From NCBI RefSeq assembly GCF_900141985.1, contig NZ_FQZK01000009.1, positions 62,001-126,000 on the forward strand: a stretch of DNA of 64,000 nucleotides. The letters are read 5' to 3'. Shown piece after piece: positions 1-10,648 of the stretch. Both the position numbers and the translations under genes were made by a program. The notes under the pieces were generated by a model, which was not told the DNA's origin, did not search any database, and was given only the letters and a program-made list of their open reading frames with translations. Origin of the DNA: Nocardiopsis flavescens. Lineage in GTDB: Bacteria; Actinomycetota; Actinomycetes; Streptosporangiales; Streptosporangiaceae. The number at the start of each line of letters is the position of its first letter. Within the stretch, counting starts at the first letter, position 1.

Positions 1-1859
1 GTGGCGTCGCGCCCCTCGCCCGGCAGCGCGGCGGGTGCGTCGTCCGACGGGGAGGCCGCGTCGGTCGGGCTGTCGACCGGGCTCGGCGAGGCGCCCGGCG
101 GCTCCATCGGCGCCGCCGCCTCGTCGGCCGCCATCAGCGGCGGCAGCGGGCGGTCCTCGCGCACCGCGGCGAACAGCTCCTCGGCCCGGTCCTCGTACCA
201 GAGGATGCGGTTGGGGTCGAAGGGCGCCTGGTACCAGGGCACGGTGTGGAACTCGATGTCGCCCAGGTCCACCTCGGACAGGGACACCGCGATCGACAGC
301 ATCCGGTCCAGGGTGAGCCCGCTGTCGGTGGCGCTGTGCTCGGCCACCGCGCTCAGGAGCCCGTGCAGCCGCGAGGGGTTGCCGAGCACCTCGGGGCGCA
401 TGGCCTGGTCGGCCAGCGCGGCCATGAACATCTGCTGCCGGTCGATGCGGCCGATGTCGCCGCCGTCGCCGATCTCGTAGCGGGCCCGCACGAAGGACAG
501 CGCCTGGTCGCCGGTGAGCGTCTGCTCCCCGGCGGGGATGTCGAGCTTGGAGCGCTCGTCCTTCATCGGCTCGGGGACGCAGATGTCCACCCCGCCGATG
601 GCGTCCACCACGTCGCGGAAGCTCATGAAGCTCAGGTGCACGAAGTGGTCGACGCGGACGTCGGTGAGCGACTCGATGGTGCGCACCACGCAGGGCGGGC
701 CGCCGTGGTACATGGCGGCGTTGATCATGCCGAAGTAGCCGTAGGTGCCCTCGGCGGTGCCGTAGGCGTCGCACTCCGGCAGGTTCACCAGGGAGTCCCG
801 GGGGAAGCTGATCACCGAGACCCGGTCGTCGGGCGAGATGTGCGCCAGCATGATCGAGTCGGAGCGCTCGCCCTCGAACTCGCTGCTGTAGGCGGTGCTG
901 CCCTCCTCGTAGCCGTCGGAGCCCATGAAGAGGATGTTGACCGCGTCGCTGATCTTCTCGGGCCGCTCGCCCTCGTCGAGGGCGGCCTCCAGGTCGTGCT
1001 GGACCATGCCCGAGCGCAGCGACTGGAAGTAGACGTAGCCGGTGGCGATCCCGGCGGTCAGCACCAGGGCCAGGCCGGCGGCGGTCCAGACGGCGATCCG
1101 GCGCAGGCGCCGCCGCTTCCGGCCGTCTCCACCGGAAGCACCGCCCCCGCCGGAAGCGCCGCCCCCGCCCGAGCCCCCGGAGCCGTCCGAGCCCCCGGAG
1201 CCGCTCCCGGCGGCGGAGTCCTCACCGTCCCCGCCCGCGCGGGCGGCGAAGGCCGCGGTGCCGTCGGCCGCCGCCGCGGCGGCCGGTCCCGGACCGTCGC
1301 CGGCGTCCGCGGAGCCCTCGGCGGGCTCCGCGCCGCCCTGGGAGTCCGCGGCCTCTGCGGCCGTCGTGCCGAAGGCCGTGGCAGCCCCGTGCGCGTCCGC
1401 GCGCTCGTCCGGCGTGTCCGGGGAGGCCGGGGCCGCACCTTGCGCCCCGGCGGGCGCGGCGGCCTCCGGGGCGCCGCCCGTGTCCCGCGCCTGCTCCGCG
1501 GCCGTGTCCGCCGCCTCGGCGGGCTCGCCGCCCTTTCGAGCGTCCATGGTGTCCTCCGACGTCTGGTCGGTCGCGTCGTCCGCGGTGCCGGCTCCCGTGG
1601 CGGGCCGGTCGGCGTCCGGTGCGGCGCGGGGCGGCGTGACGGCGTTGACCAGTGCCATCACGTCGTCCTCGTCCTCCGCGGCCGGCTCCTCGCGGCCGAC
1701 GCGTTCCAATCGGCCGGACCGGCCGATGCGCCATACGGGTTCGGTGCGCCCCTGGGCGCCCGCCTCCCGTCCGGCGGTGTGCTCCGGGCCTCTCGCGGGG
1801 CCCGGTTCCGGTGTGGTGTCCGCTCCTGCTTCGGTGGCGGCGTTCTCGTCAGCGGGCAT
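1..1859 (-). CDS. LCP (LytR-CpsA-Psr) family protein, 3' end outside window
   Basis: Reading leftwards from ATG 1859 the frame stays open to the window edge (619 codons). Residues 1-260 are a cytoplasmic, Ala/Glu/Asp/Gly-rich, low-complexity region ending in a Gly/Ser stretch and a basic KRRRLRR patch, followed by one membrane segment (WTAAGLALVLTAGIATGYVY). The extracellular part has LCP hallmarks: NILFMGSD, ERSDSIMLAHI, VSVISFPRDSLV, the HFVHLSF/VVDAIGGVDICVP strand block, and FVRARYEIGDGGDIGRIDRQQ with the conserved Arg residues. LCP proteins transfer glycopolymers (teichoic acids, arabinogalactan, capsule) from lipid carriers to peptidoglycan at the outer face of the membrane. The acidic N-terminal region is longer than in typical LCP proteins. 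The C-terminal end is missing; what is visible turns Pro/Ala/Ser-rich near the edge. Confidence 0.93.
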   Translation of the reverse strand, partial: MPADENAATEAGADTTPEPGPARGPEHTAGREAGAQGRTEPVWRIGRSGRLERVGREEPAAEDEDDVMALVNAVTPPRAAPDADRPATGAGTADDATDQTSEDTMDARKGGEPAEAADTAAEQARDTGGAPEAAAPAGAQGAAPASPDTPDERADAHGAATAFGTTAAEAADSQGGAEPAEGSADAGDGPGPAAAAAADGTAAFAARAGGDGEDSAAGSGSGGSDGSGGSGGGGASGGGGASGGDGRKRRRLRRIAVWTAAGLALVLTAGIATGYVYFQSLRSGMVQHDLEAALDEGERPEKISDAVNILFMGSDGYEEGSTAYSSEFEGERSDSIMLAHISPDDRVSVISFPRDSLVNLPECDAYGTAEGTYGYFGMINAAMYHGGPPCVVRTIESLTDVRVDHFVHLSFMSFRDVVDAIGGVDICVPEPMKDERSKLDIPAGEQTLTGDQALSFVRARYEIGDGGDIGRIDRQQMFMAALADQAMRPEVLGNPSRLHGLLSAVAEHSATDSGLTLDRMLSIAVSLSEVDLGDIEFHTVPWYQAPFDPNRILWYEDRAEELFAAVREDRPLPPLMAADEAAAPMEPPGASPSPVDSPTDAASPSDDAPAALPGEGRDA

Positions 1860-2291
1860 CGTGCAATCTCGGTGAGTTCGGACGGCGGGACGTGCCAACG
1901 GTCGGACACCGACCCGGAGAAGGGGCCATGGGTCCGTGCTCGGGGGAGGGTGGCGGTCGCGCACGCTGGGGACGCGGGGTGCCATGGGGTACGGCATCGT
2001 GACGTGCGGCGCCCTCGGGGGACGGGGATCTGCGGCACGGAGGGCACGAACGACGGGGAAACCCGCGCGTGCTGGAGATCCTAGGTGAAGTTCTCGCGGA
2101 GTGCGCGCTCGAGATGTCCGAGCGCGGGGCTGGTGACCACAATTGCGCCGCACAATTCCTTCGCCGGAGCACGACGTCGGTCGACGTTCGCATGCCCGAC
2201 TTTCTCATTTTTGTCCGTAAAAAGCACTTATGACCCGCCGTCCTGGCCGGGACTCGGCGCGGGGCGGCGGGCCGCGGCGGCCCTCAGGGAC
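1860..2291. promoter_or_regulatory. Non-coding stretch with near-palindrome at 2141-2157
   Basis: No convincing gene on either strand. The middle (about 2130-2230) is much more A/T-rich than the flanks and should hold the leftward LCP promoter. AATTGCGCCGCACAATT at 2141-2157 is a 17-bp imperfect palindrome (arms AATTGYGC / GCRCAATT around one central base), plausible as a repressor site about 280 bp upstream of the LCP start. No matching regulator is visible nearby. Confidence 0.35.
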
Positions 2292-2963
2292 TCAGTCGTC
2301 CCAGAACGCGCTGCCCTCCTTGGCGGGCTGCTCCTCCGCCTTGGCCCCGGACTTGGCGGTGCCGCGCCCGGTCGCCTTGGTGGTCTTGCGCGCGGTGGTC
2401 CCGCCGGAGGCCTTGGTCCCGGTATGCCGGGGACGCGCCGTGACCTGGCTCTTGGTGATGGGCTCGGACGGGACGGCGGGACGCGGCTTGTCGCCGGAGC
2501 GGATGCTCAGCGCCTCCTCCTCCACCCGGAGCATCTGCTTGACATCGCCGGGCACCTCCGGCAGCCGCTCCGAGCGCAGGTGGGCGCCCAGGACCTCCAG
2601 GGCGTGCTCGCTCAGCAGGCGGCGGGCCCGCTCGGCCTTGACCCCGCTCAGCTCCTCCAGTTCGGGCAGTGCCCGCTCGCGCAGCAGGCGCAGCACGGAG
2701 GCCAGCCGCTCGCGGGTCTTGCGGTCGGTCATCGACATGACGGTGATCTCGGCCTCGGCCAGGAACCCGTCGGCGGAGTCGTCGGAGTCGCGCTCGGAGA
2801 TGAACGCGCTGGTGAGCCTGCGGGCCGATGCCCGGGACGCCTCGCGGACGTCGTTCCTGCGCAGCAGGCGGGCCTGGACGCCGGTCACGACGACGCTGGT
2901 GGCCAGGCTGATCACGGCGCCGATCAGGATGAGGAGGATCGGGTTCTCTAGGAGGGCTGGCAC
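2292..2963 (-). CDS. Membrane-anchored protein with basic Lys/Ala/Thr-rich tail
   Basis: A 223-residue protein with an N-terminal membrane segment (residues 4-27, ILLILIGAVISLATSVVVTG), so probably tethered to the membrane with its body in the cytoplasm. The body (30-150) is predicted mostly helical and charged, with Arg- and Glu-rich stretches (ALPELEELSGVKAERARRLL). Residues 165-215 form a flexible tail rich in Lys, Thr, Ala and Gly (TTARKTTKATGRGTAKSGAK) resembling histone-like DNA-binding tails, ending in the acidic SAFWDD. I do not recognise a family. It lies between the ROK gene and the LCP gene, all leftward, with a separate promoter candidate upstream, so it is probably monocistronic. 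Confidence 0.75.
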   Translation of the reverse strand: MPALLENPILLILIGAVISLATSVVVTGVQARLLRRNDVREASRASARRLTSAFISERDSDDSADGFLAEAEITVMSMTDRKTRERLASVLRLLRERALPELEELSGVKAERARRLLSEHALEVLGAHLRSERLPEVPGDVKQMLRVEEEALSIRSGDKPRPAVPSEPITKSQVTARPRHTGTKASGGTTARKTTKATGRGTAKSGAKAEEQPAKEGSAFWDD

Positions 2964-3043
2964 GGTTCGAATGACCTTTCCGGGCGGGGGTCCGCACGGT
3001 GGGGAGTCAGGGAGTGTGCGGGGCGGGGGCCGGGTGGTGGGTG

Positions 3044-3073
3044 ACTATTCGGTACGGGAGGGGTGCTTGTCAA
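3044..3073 (-). promoter_or_regulatory. Candidate sigma-70 type promoter
   Basis: On the minus strand TTGACA (3073-3068) is followed after 18 bp by AATAGT (3049-3044), about 80 bp upstream of the start at 2963. The -35 is a perfect consensus; the -10 is weak. Confidence 0.4.
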
Positions 3074-3076
3074 GTG

Positions 3077-3096
3077 GCGCCGCGGGCACGCGGCGC
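3077..3096 (-). terminator. Hairpin downstream of ROK gene
   Basis: GCGCCGCG-GGCA-CGCGGCGC is a perfect 8-bp stem with a 4-nt loop, 58 bp after the ROK stop codon in its direction of transcription. No U-tract follows, as is common for actinomycete terminators. Confidence 0.45.
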
Positions 3097-3153
3097 GACC
3101 GCGACGGCGTCGTCGCAGGTGGGCCGTGAGGGTTGTTCCCCCCTGTGTGGGAT

Positions 3154-4344
3154 CTATCCCGCCAGGTATTTGTTCACGGCCTCGGGGGAGAGGATCTCCT
3201 CGGCGACCATGGCGGCGCAGCCGCGCACGCCGGCGTCGTCCCAGAGGCTGCTGGCCACCACCCGCAGCTGCCGGGTGGCCAGCGCGGTGCACCGCTGGAA
3301 CACCATCTCGCGCACGCCCGCCACGAGGTGGTCGTAGGCCTCGGACAGGTCGCCGCCGAGCACGACGACCTCGGGGTTGAGCAGGTTCACCGCCCCGGCG
3401 AGCGCCTCGCCCAGGCGCCGCCCGGCCCCGCGGACGAGGGTGACGGCGACGGGGTCCCCCGCGGCGGCCAGGGCCACCAGCTCCTTGACCCCGGAGACCT
3501 CGCGCCCCTCCTCCGCGGCGAGTTCGAGCAGCCGCGGCCCGCCCGCCACGGCCTCCAGGCAGTCGGTGTTGCCGCAGCGGCAGGGCAGGCCCTGGCCGTC
3601 GCGGACGGGGATGTGGCCGATCTCCCCGGCGGCGCCCAGGGACCCGCGCAGCAGGCGTCCGCCGGAGATCAGCCCGGCGCCGATCCCGGTGGACACCTTG
3701 ACGAAGACCATGTCGGAGGGGTGCCCGTGCCCGCCCGCCAGGTGCTCGCCCAGGGCCATCACGTTCACGTCGTTGTCGACCATGACGGGGACGGGGAAGC
3801 GCTCGGCGACCAGCGGCGCCAGCGGCACGCCCGCCCACTTGCCGAGCAGGGGGCGGTCGTCGGCGCGCCCGGCGTGGAACTCCACGGTGCCGGGGAGCCC
3901 GATGCCCGCGCCGCGCACCTCGGAGGGGGCGCGGTCCAGGGAGGCGAGCTGCTCGGACCAGGTCTCCAGCAGCCAGGGGACGGTGGCGTCGGGGCCGGAG
4001 GCGATGTCGGGGGAGCCGGGGGTGCGGACGAGGATCTCACCGGCCAGGTCGCAGACGGCGGCCTGGCTGCGCGCCATGCCCAGGGCGGCGGTGAGCAGCA
4101 GCCCGTTGTCGGCGTTGAACTCCAGCAGCGACGGGGGGCGCCCGCCGGTGGAGGTGCTGCCGGTGCCCTCGACCACCAGGCCGCTGTCGACGAGTTCGGC
4201 CAGGCGCAGGGCGACGGAGGGGCGGGACAGGCCGGTGGCGCGGGAGAGCTCGGACCGGTTGGTCGCCGTCCCGGTGCGGATGAGCTCCAGGATGTGGCCG
4301 CTCGTGGTGGCAGCGGAGGACAGGCGTCCCGGGGTTCTGGCCAT
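3154..4344 (-). CDS. ROK-family transcriptional regulator
   Basis: A 396-residue ROK (repressor, ORF, kinase) protein. Residues 15-75 form a winged helix-turn-helix (TNRSELSRATGLSRPSVALRLAELVDSGLV) followed by the GRPPSLLEFN segment typical of NagC/XylR-like repressors. The sugar-kinase-fold part contains the DNDVNVMALGE loop, the STGIGAGLI motif and the ROK zinc signature EIGHIPV..G..CRCGNTDCLEAVAG. Such proteins bind DNA and respond to a sugar or sugar phosphate. It is transcribed away from zwf-edd-eda across a 206-bp gap containing a perfect 9-bp inverted repeat, so it is probably the local regulator of the Entner-Doudoroff operon. The effector (glucose, gluconate or a phosphorylated form) cannot be read from the sequence. 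Confidence 0.93.
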   Translation of the reverse strand: MARTPGRLSSAATTSGHILELIRTGTATNRSELSRATGLSRPSVALRLAELVDSGLVVEGTGSTSTGGRPPSLLEFNADNGLLLTAALGMARSQAAVCDLAGEILVRTPGSPDIASGPDATVPWLLETWSEQLASLDRAPSEVRGAGIGLPGTVEFHAGRADDRPLLGKWAGVPLAPLVAERFPVPVMVDNDVNVMALGEHLAGGHGHPSDMVFVKVSTGIGAGLISGGRLLRGSLGAAGEIGHIPVRDGQGLPCRCGNTDCLEAVAGGPRLLELAAEEGREVSGVKELVALAAAGDPVAVTLVRGAGRRLGEALAGAVNLLNPEVVVLGGDLSEAYDHLVAGVREMVFQRCTALATRQLRVVASSLWDDAGVRGCAAMVAEEILSPEAVNKYLAG

Positions 4345-4369
4345 AGCTCATTCAACCACTCAGTCAGGT

Positions 4370-4407
4370 TTCCGAACATGGGATCTTATGTAAAGAAGTG
4401 TTCGGAA
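4370..4407. promoter_or_regulatory. Inverted-repeat operator candidate (ROK/zwf)
   Basis: TTCCGAACA (4370-4378) and TGTTCGGAA (4399-4407) are a perfect 9-bp inverted repeat separated by 20 bp, in the A/T-rich centre of the divergent gap. The right arm lies just upstream of a possible zwf -10 (TACCAT, 4423-4428). Position and symmetry suit binding by the adjacent ROK dimer. Confidence 0.55.
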
Positions 4408-4550
4408 GTGTGCTTGGTTTTTTACCATATCCGGCCTTAAGGTCGAAAGGGACGAACGGACCACGCTTCAGGGGAAACCCCCGCACCCGGCGTACCCCGC
4501 ACCCTCCGCAGTCCCTTCCGTCATTCCCCGCCACGCTGGAGCACTCCGAC

Positions 4551-6034
4551 ATGCCGCAGCAGTCCGCGCCCCGCCCCACCGACCTGGTGGTCTTCGGCGG
4601 CACCGGCGACCTGTCCATGCGCAAACTCCTGCCCTCCCTCTACCTCCTGGACCGCGACGGCCACCTCGACCCGGGGACCCGTGTCATCGCCGTCTCCCGC
4701 GACGGCCTCACCGACGCCGACCTGCGCGGCAAGGCCGAGGCCGCGGTCCAGGGCCACCGGGCCGTCCGCGTCGCCGAGCCCGCCGTGCTGCGCCGCTTCC
4801 TGGGCCGCCTCTCCCACATCACCGTGGACGTCGGCGGCGACGCCTCCGGCTGGGCCGACCTGGCCGCCTCCCTGGCCGGCCCCCCGGAGCCCGGCCGCGA
4901 CCGCGTCTTCTACCTGGCCGTTCCGCCGATGATCTCCGGCGCCATCTGCCGCGGCCTGGCCGACGCCGGGCTGGTCACCCCGGACTCCCGGGTCGTCATG
5001 GAGAAGCCCCTGGGCCGCGACCTCGCCTCCGCGCGGGCCGTCAACGCCGAGGTCGGCGAGATCTTCTCCGAGGAGCAGACCTACCGGATCGACCACTACC
5101 TGGGGAAGGAGACGGTGCAGAACCTCCTGGTGCTGCGCTTCGCCAACGTCTTCCTCGAACCCCTGTGGAACTCCCGGTGGATCGACCACGTCCAGATCAC
5201 CGCCGCCGAGACCGTCGGCGTCGGCGGCCGCAGGGGCTACTACGACACCGCCGGGGCCATGCGCGACATGGTCCAGAACCACCTGCTCCAGCTGCTGTGC
5301 CTGACCGCCATGGAGCCCCCCGCCAGCTACGGCCGCGAGGCCGTGCGCGACGAGAAGCTCAAGGTCCTCCAGGCCCTTGAACCGCTCACCGGGGACCGCG
5401 TGCGCCAGGACACCGCGCGCGGACGCTACGGGCGCGGCACCGTCCAGGGCTCGGAGGTGCTCGGGTACCTGGAGGAGCCGGGCGGACCCGCCGACGGCAC
5501 CACCGAGACCTACGTCGCCCTGCGGGCCGAGATCGCCAACTGGCGCTGGGCGGGCGTGCCCTTCTACCTGCGCACCGGCAAGCGCATGGACCGCGCCCGC
5601 TCCGAGATCGTGGTGCGCTTCCGCGACGTCCCGCACACCATCTTCCCGGGGGCCGCCACCGGCGGCGGCAGCCTCGTCATCCGCCTCCAGCCGGACGAGG
5701 GCATCCACCTCACCATGCTGGCCAAGGTCCCCGGCGCGGGCGCGCTGCGGCTGCGGCCGGTCCCGCTGGAGCTGAGCTTCGCCGACACGTTCGCCACCCG
5801 CTCGCCCGAGGCCTACGAGCGGCTGCTCATGGACGTGCTGGCCGCGGACTCCACCCTGTTCATGCGCCGCGACGAGGTCGAGGCGGCCTGGCGCTGGACG
5901 GACCCCGTCATCGCCGCCTGGGCCGACCCGGACCTCGTCCCCGAGACCTATCCGGCCGGAAGCGCCGGCCCCGCGGGCGCCGACCGGCTCATCGGCCGCA
6001 CCGGCCGCACGTGGTACGAAGAGGAGCAACCCCG

Positions 6035-6038
<4 letters not shown>
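4551..6038 (+). CDS. zwf: Glucose-6-phosphate dehydrogenase
   Basis: A 495-residue protein, usual length for the family. It oxidises glucose 6-phosphate to 6-phosphogluconolactone with NAD(P)+ in the cytoplasm. The Rossmann start [19 protein letters not shown] carries the GxxGDLxxRKL coenzyme motif. The signature [21 protein letters not shown] contains the substrate-binding and catalytic RIDHYLGKE block, and [21 protein letters not shown] and FYLRTGKR are also conserved. ATG 4551 is chosen because homology begins there; the frame stays open upstream but reads as non-coding. It is first in a zwf-edd-eda operon and its stop overlaps the edd start (ATGA). No 6-phosphogluconolactonase gene is present in the cluster. 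Confidence 0.97.
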
Positions 6039-7858
<1,820 letters not shown>

Positions 7859-7884
7859 CCGCGATCGAACAGGAGAACCTCCCC

Positions 7885-8517
7885 ATGACGACGACACCCC
7901 GTACGGGCGGCGACGTCCTCGCCCTGGCCCCGGTGATGCCGGTGGTCGTCCTGCACGACGCGGAGGCGGCCGTGCCGCTGGCCCGCGCCCTGGTGGCGGG
8001 CGGCCTGCCCGGCATCGAGGTGACGCTGCGCACGCCCGCCGCGCTCGACGCCATCGAGCGGATCGCCGCCGAGGTCCCCGAGGCCGCGGTCGGCGCGGGC
8101 ACCGTGGTCACGCCCGACCAGGCCGAGGCCGCCGCAGAGGCGGGCGCCCGGTTCCTGGTCAGCCCCGGCTGCACCGCCACCCTGGCCGACGCCATGGCCG
8201 GCACCGGACTGCCGTTCCTGCCCGGGGTGTCCACGGTGTCGGAGGCGCTGGCGCTGCTGGAGCGCGGTGTCACCGAGCTGAAGTTCTTCCCGGCCGAGGC
8301 CGCGGGCGGCGCCGGGTTCCTGAAGTCCCTCACGGGGCCGCTGCCGCAGGTGCGGTTCTGCCCGACCGGCGGCATCACGCCCGCCTCGGCGCCGTCCTAC
8401 CTGGCGCTGCCCAACGTGGGCTGCGTGGGCGGCAGCTGGCTGACCCCGGCCGACGCGGTCGCCGCCGGGGACTGGGACCGGATCACCGGGCTGGCGCGGG
8501 AGGCCGCCGCGCTCTGA
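7885..8517 (+). CDS. eda: KDPG aldolase (2-dehydro-3-deoxyphosphogluconate aldolase)
   Basis: A 210-residue class I aldolase that cleaves 2-keto-3-deoxy-6-phosphogluconate to pyruvate and glyceraldehyde 3-phosphate. It shows GIEVTLRTP with the proton-transfer Glu, [23 protein letters not shown] and [12 protein letters not shown] with the Schiff-base Lys, then FCPTGGI for phosphate binding. ATG 7885 follows an AGGAG ribosome site at 7871, 26 bp after edd. Last gene of the operon: a strong hairpin follows 12 bp after its stop. With zwf and edd it makes a complete glucose-6-phosphate to pyruvate route except for the lactonase. Confidence 0.97.
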   Translation: MTTTPRTGGDVLALAPVMPVVVLHDAEAAVPLARALVAGGLPGIEVTLRTPAALDAIERIAAEVPEAAVGAGTVVTPDQAEAAAEAGARFLVSPGCTATLADAMAGTGLPFLPGVSTVSEALALLERGVTELKFFPAEAAGGAGFLKSLTGPLPQVRFCPTGGITPASAPSYLALPNVGCVGGSWLTPADAVAAGDWDRITGLAREAAAL

Positions 8518-8529
8518 CGGCCCGCGTGC

Positions 8530-8562
8530 GACGCCCGCCCCCGCCGCGCGGGGGCGGGCGTC
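8530..8562 (+). terminator. Strong terminator hairpin after eda
   Basis: A perfect 15-bp stem (8530-8544 with 8548-8562) with a 3-nt loop, followed by CTGCTTT. It ends the zwf-edd-eda operon. The following 200 bp to the convergent methyltransferase gene contain only short G/C-rich repeats, e.g. GCGTTCCGCGGTGAG twice. Confidence 0.85.
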
Positions 8563-8759
8563 CTGCTTTCCGGGTCCGGGCCGCGGGTCCGGGCGTCGCG
8601 CGTTCCGCGGTGAGACCGTGCGTTCCGCGGTGAGGACGCGCGGCCGGGTGTCGCGCGTCCCCGCCGCCGCGGGGCCGGGCGTCCTGTGTTCCGGACCGGG
8701 GCCGCGGGGGCGGGTGCCGCGCGCTTCGGGCTCAGGCCGCGCGGCCGGGTGTTCCGGGT

Positions 8760-9470
8760 TCAGGCGGCGGGCATCCGGAAGTAGATCATCGGGTTGCGGG
8801 TGCTGTCGCGCACGGGCTCGTCCAGCCCCAGTTCCTCGCGCAGCTCCAGCAGCGCGGTGTAGGGGGCGGGGGCGCGCCTGCGGGAGACGGTGAGGTACTC
8901 CGTGCCCGTCCGGCGCAGCCACGACAGCACGACGGCGCCCTCGGTCAGGGGCAGCGCCCGCCTGCCGTGGAACACGTCGTGGACGCTCACGGGGGTGCCC
9001 GCCGCGACCCGGGGGAAGAGCTCGGCCAGGTACCAGCGCGCGAACCGGGCGTTGTGGGCGGCGTCCACGAACAGGTAGCCGATGTCGCCGGGGACCTCGC
9101 CGAGGTTCTCCCGCACGTCGCCCCGGTGGAACCGCCAGCGCCCCTCGGACAGGGACGCGGGGACGTTGGACACCACGTTGTCGACGATGTCGAAGGAGTG
9201 CAGGGTGCCCGTCCCGTTGTCGCGCAGCGCCGACAGGATCCAGGTGGTGGACCAGCCGTGGAAGGTGCCCAGCTCCATGACGGTCCCGGGCCGGGTCTCC
9301 CGCAGCAGCAGGTAGGTGATCTCGGCCTCCAGGTCGTCCAGCTGGGGCGTGAGCCTCCCCCGGGTCTCCCGCAGGAACTCGCGCTGCGCCTTGCGCACCT
9401 GTGCCAGCGGCTCGCGGTACTTCCGGTACAGGTCGCCGACCAGTGACAGGTCGATGCTGGCTTCCCCCAT
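8760..9470 (-). CDS. Class I SAM-dependent methyltransferase
   Basis: A 236-residue protein with a Rossmann methyltransferase core: motif I VMELGTFHGWSTTWILSAL, motif II LHSFDIVDNV, and GYLFVDAAHNARFARWYLAEL for the DxxH-type loop, resembling Methyltransf_24/O-methyltransferase families. The N-terminus is helical (LYRKYREPLAQVRKAQREFLRETRG) and the C-terminus ends PMIYFRMPAA. Start ATG 9470 is preceded by AAGGGGA; the longer in-frame extension reads as non-coding. The substrate is unknown. It lies 173 bp downstream of tag on the same strand, with a short duplication in between, so co-transcription is uncertain. Confidence 0.82.
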   Translation of the reverse strand: MGEASIDLSLVGDLYRKYREPLAQVRKAQREFLRETRGRLTPQLDDLEAEITYLLLRETRPGTVMELGTFHGWSTTWILSALRDNGTGTLHSFDIVDNVVSNVPASLSEGRWRFHRGDVRENLGEVPGDIGYLFVDAAHNARFARWYLAELFPRVAAGTPVSVHDVFHGRRALPLTEGAVVLSWLRRTGTEYLTVSRRRAPAPYTALLELREELGLDEPVRDSTRNPMIYFRMPAA

Positions 9471-9613
9471 GGCCGTCCCCTTGTCGTTCACCGGCGCCCG
9501 GTCACCGCGTGTGAGGGCGCGCCCCCAGTATCCAACGGAGCGGCGCGCGCCGCCGCGTCCCGTCCTCCCGGCGATTCCGTACGTATTCACCGCCCGTCCC
9601 TCCCGGCGGGCCG

Positions 9614-9660
9614 GTCAGGCGGGCGGGGCCGACGGGCGGACCGTCAGGCGGGCGGGGCCG
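9614..9660. repeat. 18-bp direct repeat over the tag 3' end
   Basis: GTCAGGCGGGCGGGGCCG occurs at 9614-9631 and 9643-9660, period 29 bp. The second copy contains the tag stop codon and the first puts an identical stop just downstream, so this looks like a small tandem duplication of the gene's last codons. Confidence 0.6.
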
Positions 9661-10240
9661 CGGGGGACCCGGCGTGCCCGACGGGTTTGGCCGGGCAGCC
9701 CACCAGGTGGTCGTCCACCACCCCTGCGGACTGGAGGTAGGAGTAGACGATGGTGGTGCCGACGAAGGAGAAGCCGCGCTTCTTCAGGTCCCTGCTCACC
9801 CGGTCCGACAGCGGCGTGCTCGCCGGGACCTGCGCCGGTTCGGTGAAGTGGTTGACCAGGGGCGTGTCCTCGGTCCAGGACCACAGGTAGGTGGCGAACG
9901 TGCCGTACTCTTCGCGGACCTCCAGGAACGCCCGGGCGTTGCGGGCCAGCGAGGCGACCTTGAGCCGGTTGCGGATGATCCCGGGCTCGGCCAGCAGCTC
10001 CTTCTCCCGCTCCGCGCCGTAGGCGGCGATCCTGGTGTAGTCGAACCCGTCCAGCAGGGCGCGGTAGTTCTCGCGCTTGTTGAGCACCGTGGCCCAGGAG
10101 AGCCCCGCCTGCGCGCCCTCCAGCACGAGCATCTCGAACAGGTGGGAGTCGTCGCGCGAGGGGCGTCCCCACTCGGTGTCGTGGTAGGCGGTCATCGCCT
10201 CGGACGCGTTCCGCGCCCAGGCGCAGCGCCGGTCGGTCAT
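9644..10240 (-). CDS. tag: DNA-3-methyladenine glycosylase I
   Basis: A 198-residue base-excision repair enzyme that removes 3-methyladenine from alkylated DNA. The zinc-binding residues of the Tag family are all present: Cys5 (DRRCAWA), His19 (YHDTEWGRP), and the C-terminal His/Cys pair in DDHLVGCPAKP. The helix-hairpin-helix-type core is seen in FEMLVLEGAQAGLSWATVLNKRENYR, LKVASLARNARAFLEV, LVNHF and SRDLKKRGFSFVGTTIVYSYLQSAG. Start ATG 10240 has GGGCAGGG upstream. The Pro/Ala-rich end (SPAAPPA) lies in a duplicated segment and is probably not functional. Stand-alone gene. Confidence 0.95.
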   Translation of the reverse strand: MTDRRCAWARNASEAMTAYHDTEWGRPSRDDSHLFEMLVLEGAQAGLSWATVLNKRENYRALLDGFDYTRIAAYGAEREKELLAEPGIIRNRLKVASLARNARAFLEVREEYGTFATYLWSWTEDTPLVNHFTEPAQVPASTPLSDRVSRDLKKRGFSFVGTTIVYSYLQSAGVVDDHLVGCPAKPVGHAGSPAAPPA

Positions 10241-10648
10241 GGGTGCCCTGCCCTTCTCGTGGGTCTGTTCCGGTCCTGGGGCCGCCCGGGGGCTCCCGGG
10301 ACGCCCGGCCCCGCGGCGCCCCGGCTCGGGCGCGACGCCGCCCGCCGCGGGCCATCGTCCCCTCCCGCACGGACGTTCGGCCGGGTTCCCGGCCCGCGTG
10401 CCCGCCCCCGCACCACCGGTGCCCTCGCCCGCGGCCCGGTAGCGCGCGGCGCCGGTCTCGGCAGCCCCTCCCGCCCGGCGTCCGGCCGGGTTTCCGACCC
10501 GCGTGCCCGGGGATACGGTGGCAGCCTTCGCCCCACGGCGGTCCGGCCGCACGCGGGCCCCCGGCCGCGGCGCGTCCCGTGAACGGGACCGGACCGCGGC
10601 GGTGCCGCGGCGGCCCGGCCGCCGCCCCCGCCCGGAAAGAGGTGCGCC
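10241..10648. repeat. Non-coding stretch with a ~33-bp imperfect direct repeat
   Basis: No gene is supported. The segments 10371-10404 and 10477-10509 match closely (shared CGGCCGGGTT and CCCGCGTGCCCG), period about 106 bp. The left end must carry the tag promoter and the right end the signals for the HD-domain gene. Confidence 0.4.

Noticed and set aside
246..2084. A 612-codon plus-strand frame over the LCP gene
   Set aside because: The minus strand holds all LCP motifs; the plus frame is compositionally artefactual.
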